From the NCBI GenBank assembly GCA_003567075.1, contig PXAU01000199.1, positions 1 to 6,157 on the forward strand: DNA of 6,157 nt, read 5' to 3'. The notes beneath the pieces were generated by a model that did not search any database, was not told the origin of the DNA, and saw only the letters and a list, made by a program, of their open reading frames with translations. Position numbers and translations under genes: made by a program. This document shows positions 6,019-6,157 of the stretch, piece by piece; the first letter of the stretch is position 1; the number at the start of each line of letters is the position of its first letter. This DNA is from Trueperaceae bacterium (GTDB lineage Bacteria; Deinococcota; Deinococci; Deinococcales; Trueperaceae).

Positions 6019-6157
6019 GCGCTGGGTGCGTGCGGGCGACCGTTCGCACAGCCTCGTGGGGAGGCTGGATGAACGCCCGTCAACCCAAGTCTCACCGCGA
6101 GGCCGCTTCGTGCAATAGGATGGGGCGTACCGGCCTGGGCGCATCCACGCTCTGGCC
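6019..6157. other. Downstream intergenic region: small hairpin, no gene supported
   Basis: After the DppC stop there is a 7-bp inverted repeat CAGCCTC-GTGGG-GAGGCTG (6049-6067). It could act as a weak end-of-operon terminator or stabilising hairpin, though no T-run follows. No coding frame with recognisable motifs begins before the window ends. If ATPase genes of the importer follow, they start beyond 6157. Confidence 0.4.
6116..6121 (+). promoter_or_regulatory. Possible -10 box for a gene beyond the right edge
   Basis: TAGGAT (6116-6121), preceded by TGCAA, fits TANNNT and sits in an otherwise GC-rich stretch after the operon end. With a 17-nt spacer the -35 would be CACCGC (6093-6098), a poor match. 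No start codon sits 6 nt downstream, so unlike the two boxes near 400 and 550 it would produce a transcript with a leader. It would imply that the next gene has its own promoter and is not simply the continuation of the operon. Confidence 0.3.

Noticed and set aside
5122..6144. Minus-strand open frame of 340 codons over DppC
   Set aside because: Antisense to a conserved membrane-protein gene, Arg/His/Gln-rich composition, no recognisable motif.

Overview
The window is GC-rich (mostly G or C at third codon positions) bacterial chromosomal DNA. It carries the 5' part of a housekeeping RNase gene, a signalling-type protein, and a three-gene peptide/nickel-type ABC importer operon. GTG starts are common. 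Two genes have a TANNNT -10-like box exactly 6 nt before their GTG and no Shine-Dalgarno, which suggests leaderless transcripts. That style, with the base composition and the protein sequences, would fit Deinococcota (for example a Truepera-like lineage) or another high-GC phylum. The taxonomic call is only a guess.

Layout: positions 1-395 (minus strand) hold the N-terminal 131 codons of ribonuclease PH (rph), cut by the left edge. Positions 396-560 are a short divergent intergenic region with a 38-bp perfect tandem repeat (2.2 copies) flanked by two candidate leaderless promoters. Positions 561-1676 (plus) encode a soluble GAF-GGDEF protein whose GGDEF signature has decayed to GDDAF. It is therefore probably a non-catalytic c-di-GMP sensor or scaffold rather than a diguanylate cyclase. 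Positions 1677-1845 are a 169-bp spacer that ends in a strong ribosome binding site.

Positions 1846-6018 (plus) are the importer operon. It has a 615-residue secreted substrate-binding protein (SBP_bac_5 family), a DppB-type permease of 335 residues and a DppC-type permease of 405 residues. A very stable 15-bp hairpin lies between the binding-protein gene and the permease genes, where it could make binding protein more abundant than permease. The DppC protein carries an extra block of about 93 residues with two predicted membrane helices, which canonical DppC/OppC proteins lack. The ATPase genes (DppD/DppF type) are not in the window; they may lie downstream or elsewhere. Positions 6019-6157 hold a small hairpin and a possible promoter, but no gene that I can support.

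Binding protein and permeases work together: the periplasmic protein captures a peptide-like ligand and hands it to the DppB/DppC channel, which needs ATPase subunits encoded outside the window. The GAF-GGDEF protein and rph have no evident functional link to the transporter. I see no mobile element, CRISPR array, tRNA/rRNA or clear novel multi-gene system here.
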